A DNA stretch of 5,254 nt from assembly GCA_025965495.1 (NCBI GenBank), contig JAOPWW010000285.1:1-5254 (forward strand), read 5' to 3'. Numbering within the stretch: position 1 is the stretch's first letter; each line of letters starts with the position of its first letter. Below, in pieces: positions 3,548 through 5,254 of this stretch. Under the pieces are notes generated by a model. That model was not told the origin of the DNA and did no database searches. It saw only the letters and a list, made by a program, of their open reading frames with translations. The DNA comes from Frankiales bacterium. Lineage in GTDB: Bacteria > Actinomycetota > Actinomycetes > Mycobacteriales > SCTD01. Position numbers and translations under genes: made by a program.

Positions 3548-5254
3548 TTGACCACCACCCTCCGTCGGGCGACGGCCGTCGTCGGGCTGGCTGCGGCCAC
3601 CGCCGTCGTCGCCGGCGTGCTGGCCGCCCCGAGCGCCTCCGCGGACATCACGAAGATCTCCCCGAACACGGCGTTCAACACCGAGGCCGCCAAGGCCCTG
3701 ACGTTCACCTTCGGCGGCACCACGAGCGGGACGTACCGCTTCGGCGGGACGGCGACGTTCGTGCGGCTGAGCGCCCCGTCGGACAGCTTCACCGTCACGC
3801 TCGCCCAGCCGGCGCCGCCGGACCTCACCGGCAAGACCGCCACGGGCACCCTCGACGCGACCGACGCCGACGGGAACGGCGCCTTCGCCTCCGACGGCCC
3901 GCTCGCCAAGGGCACCTACGACGTCAAGACGACGAGCAACGACCTCGGCAGTGCCGGCGACGCGTGCGGGTCCTGCTTCACGGTCGACCGCGAGGGCCCG
4001 GTCGCGCTGACGGCCCTGTCCCCGAACGCCGTCCAGGCGGGCAAGACGGGGCAGCTCACCTTCACCGGCAACAACTTCGAGCGCGGCCTCAAGATCGACA
4101 TGCTGCTGCCCGGGACGACGACCGTGGACTCCACGATCAACGCGAACCAGGCGCCGGACGCCGACGGGAACGGGACCGTCGAGACGGACGCCGTCACCAC
4201 CCGCACCACCCTCAAGCGGACCGTCACGGTCGCGGCGGGCAGCGCGACCGGCGCCCGCGACGTCCGCGTCACGCTCGCCGACGGGACCAGCGCGGTGCTG
4301 CCCAAGGGCTTCTCGGTCAACGGCGCCCCGCTCACCAGCACCACCCCGGCCGGGGGCAACAACGACCCGGCCCTCGGAGCCTCCCGCGTGACCTTCACGG
4401 GCACCGGCCTGAGCACCACGGGCACGCCGTCGCTGCAGTACACCGGTGACCCGGGCTCCAGCACCGCGGCGGCGCTCAGCCTCGCGGGCACCGTCGTCGG
4501 CACGCCGACCTCGACGAGCTACGTCGCGGACTTCGACCTGCGCAACGCCGCCCCGGGCCCCTACCTCCCGGTCATCCGCAACACCGACGGCAGCTCGAAC
4601 GCCTGCTCCTGCAGCTTCACCGTCGCGCAGGCACCCGGGCGCCCGACCACGGTCACCAGCGTCGACAGCGACACCGCGACCGCGGGGACGCAGAAGACCC
4701 AGGCCGCCGGCACCACGAAGACCTTCGTCGTCACCGGCACCGGGTTCGCCAAGGGCAGCAAGGTCACCGTCAGCGGCGCCGGCGTCACCACGACCGCCGT
4801 CGAGCTCGTCAGCGACACGGTCCTGAAGGCGACGTTCCAGAGCACCGCGACCGCAATGGTCGGCGACCGCAACGTCACCGTCACCCGGACCGACGCCACG
4901 AGCACGGGCGCGACCGGCACCTGCACTGGCTGCTACACGGTCACGGCGGCCGCCTCCCCGACCCCGAGCGCCTCCCCGACGACCACGCCGACCGCCTCGG
5001 CGAGCCCCTCGCCCACGGCGACCTCGGGCGTCGTCGCGAAGCCGACGATCTCGGTGAGCCCCTCGACGATCATCGCCGTGCAGCAGAAGGCGACCGTCAG
5101 CGGCGTCTCGACGCCCGGCGCGACGATCGAGATCCACGCCTACAGCCGGCCCAGCACGACCTTCACCACCGTGCGCACCGGGACGGTCGGCCCCGACGGC
5201 ACCTACTCGTTCGTGGTCGGACCGAGCGGCAACACCCGCCTGTTCGCCCGCACG
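3548..5254 (+). CDS. Large secreted multidomain Ig/TIG-like protein with Cys-pair motifs, open at the right edge
   Basis: Starting at TTG 3548, the frame is open for 569 codons to the window end. A Sec signal peptide (TLRRATAVVGLAAATAVV core) probably ends after ASA at residue 32. Four beta-rich domains follow, at about 33-146, 147-257, 258-363 and 364-466. They carry IPT/TIG-like phrases such as LSPNAVQAG, TFTGNNF and VTGTGFAKGS. Domains 1, 3 and 4 end with a Cys pair just before the last strand: CGSCFTV (140-146), CSCSFTV (353-359) and CTGCYTV (459-465). Domain 2 ends GFSV without Cys. Domains 1 and 2 share DADGNG. A Ser/Thr/Pro/Ala linker (about 467-493) leads to a fifth domain with YSRPSTT (532-538), paralogous to the upstream gene. 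No enzyme motif is seen, and surface or matrix function is inference. The C-terminus, which might hold an anchor, is outside the window. Confidence 0.87.
   Translation, partial: MTTTLRRATAVVGLAAATAVVAGVLAAPSASADITKISPNTAFNTEAAKALTFTFGGTTSGTYRFGGTATFVRLSAPSDSFTVTLAQPAPPDLTGKTATGTLDATDADGNGAFASDGPLAKGTYDVKTTSNDLGSAGDACGSCFTVDREGPVALTALSPNAVQAGKTGQLTFTGNNFERGLKIDMLLPGTTTVDSTINANQAPDADGNGTVETDAVTTRTTLKRTVTVAAGSATGARDVRVTLADGTSAVLPKGFSVNGAPLTSTTPAGGNNDPALGASRVTFTGTGLSTTGTPSLQYTGDPGSSTAAALSLAGTVVGTPTSTSYVADFDLRNAAPGPYLPVIRNTDGSSNACSCSFTVAQAPGRPTTVTSVDSDTATAGTQKTQAAGTTKTFVVTGTGFAKGSKVTVSGAGVTTTAVELVSDTVLKATFQSTATAMVGDRNVTVTRTDATSTGATGTCTGCYTVTAAASPTPSASPTTTPTASASPSPTATSGVVAKPTISVSPSTIIAVQQKATVSGVSTPGATIEIHAYSRPSTTFTTVRTGTVGPDGTYSFVVGPSGNTRLFART
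5027..5254 (+). repeat. Domain copy B of the module shared with the upstream gene
   Basis: This is the counterpart of 2898-3164. It encodes SVSPST, PGATI, YSRPSTT, VRTGT, DGTYSF and GNTRLFAR in the same order. The copy is incomplete because the window ends at the position matching residue 209 of the upstream protein. Confidence 0.8.

Noticed and set aside
3502..4449. Plus-strand open frame of 315 residues in another frame
   Set aside because: It is Arg/His/Gly/Asp-rich with no motif, and is a shadow of the TTG-start secreted gene, whose frame carries the signal peptide and domains.
3323..5137. Long minus-strand open frame of 604 residues
   Set aside because: Its product is almost entirely Arg/Gly/Ala/Asp with no domain pattern, and it lies opposite two genes with signal peptides and recognisable domains. 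It is a high-GC shadow.

Overview
The window is very GC-rich, almost all third codon positions are G or C, and GTG and TTG starts are used. Together with the gene types (a Nur-like Fur-family regulator beside a PabC-like enzyme, and Ser/Ala/Thr/Pro-rich secreted proteins), this points to a chromosomal segment of an actinobacterium. The secreted-protein style suggests a Kineosporiales- or Geodermatophilales-like lineage, but that is inferred from memory. No rRNA, tRNA, CRISPR array, transposase or phage gene is visible.

Layout. (1) 1-686, minus: the N-terminal 228 residues of a nucleotide-sugar dehydrogenase that runs off the left edge. (2) 687-1055: a 369-base gap with several inverted repeats and a stretch identical to the 3' end of 16S rRNA as I recall it. 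(3) 1056-1172, plus: a 38-residue small protein behind a strong Shine-Dalgarno, converging on the next gene and sharing a CTAG stop with it. (4) 1169-1987, minus: a PLP fold-type IV enzyme, best called aminodeoxychorismate lyase. (5) 2011-2448, plus: a Fur-family metalloregulator whose His/Cys layout best fits the nickel regulator Nur. It is divergent from (4) over 23 bases that appear to hold two overlapping -10 elements giving leaderless mRNAs. (6) 2487-3440, plus: a secreted 317-residue protein with two copies of a Cys-bracketed 12-residue motif, low-complexity linkers and two beta-rich domains. (7) 3453-3473: a hairpin that may be a terminator. (8) 3548-5254, plus: a large secreted multidomain protein with a TTG start, open through the right edge. 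It has four Ig/TIG-like domains, three of them ending in a Cys-pair motif, then a linker and a domain paralogous to one in gene (6).

How the parts fit. The centre (PabC-like enzyme and Nur-like regulator) is ordinary housekeeping: folate precursor synthesis and metal homeostasis. The right third is a secreted-protein locus whose two genes share a domain, so they probably arose by domain duplication and may act together outside the cell. The left-edge dehydrogenase makes uronic-acid-type sugar nucleotides for surface polysaccharide. A link between it and the secreted proteins is possible but not shown. The least ordinary elements are the small ORF with its structured upstream region, the Cys-motif secreted pair, and the symmetric divergent promoter.
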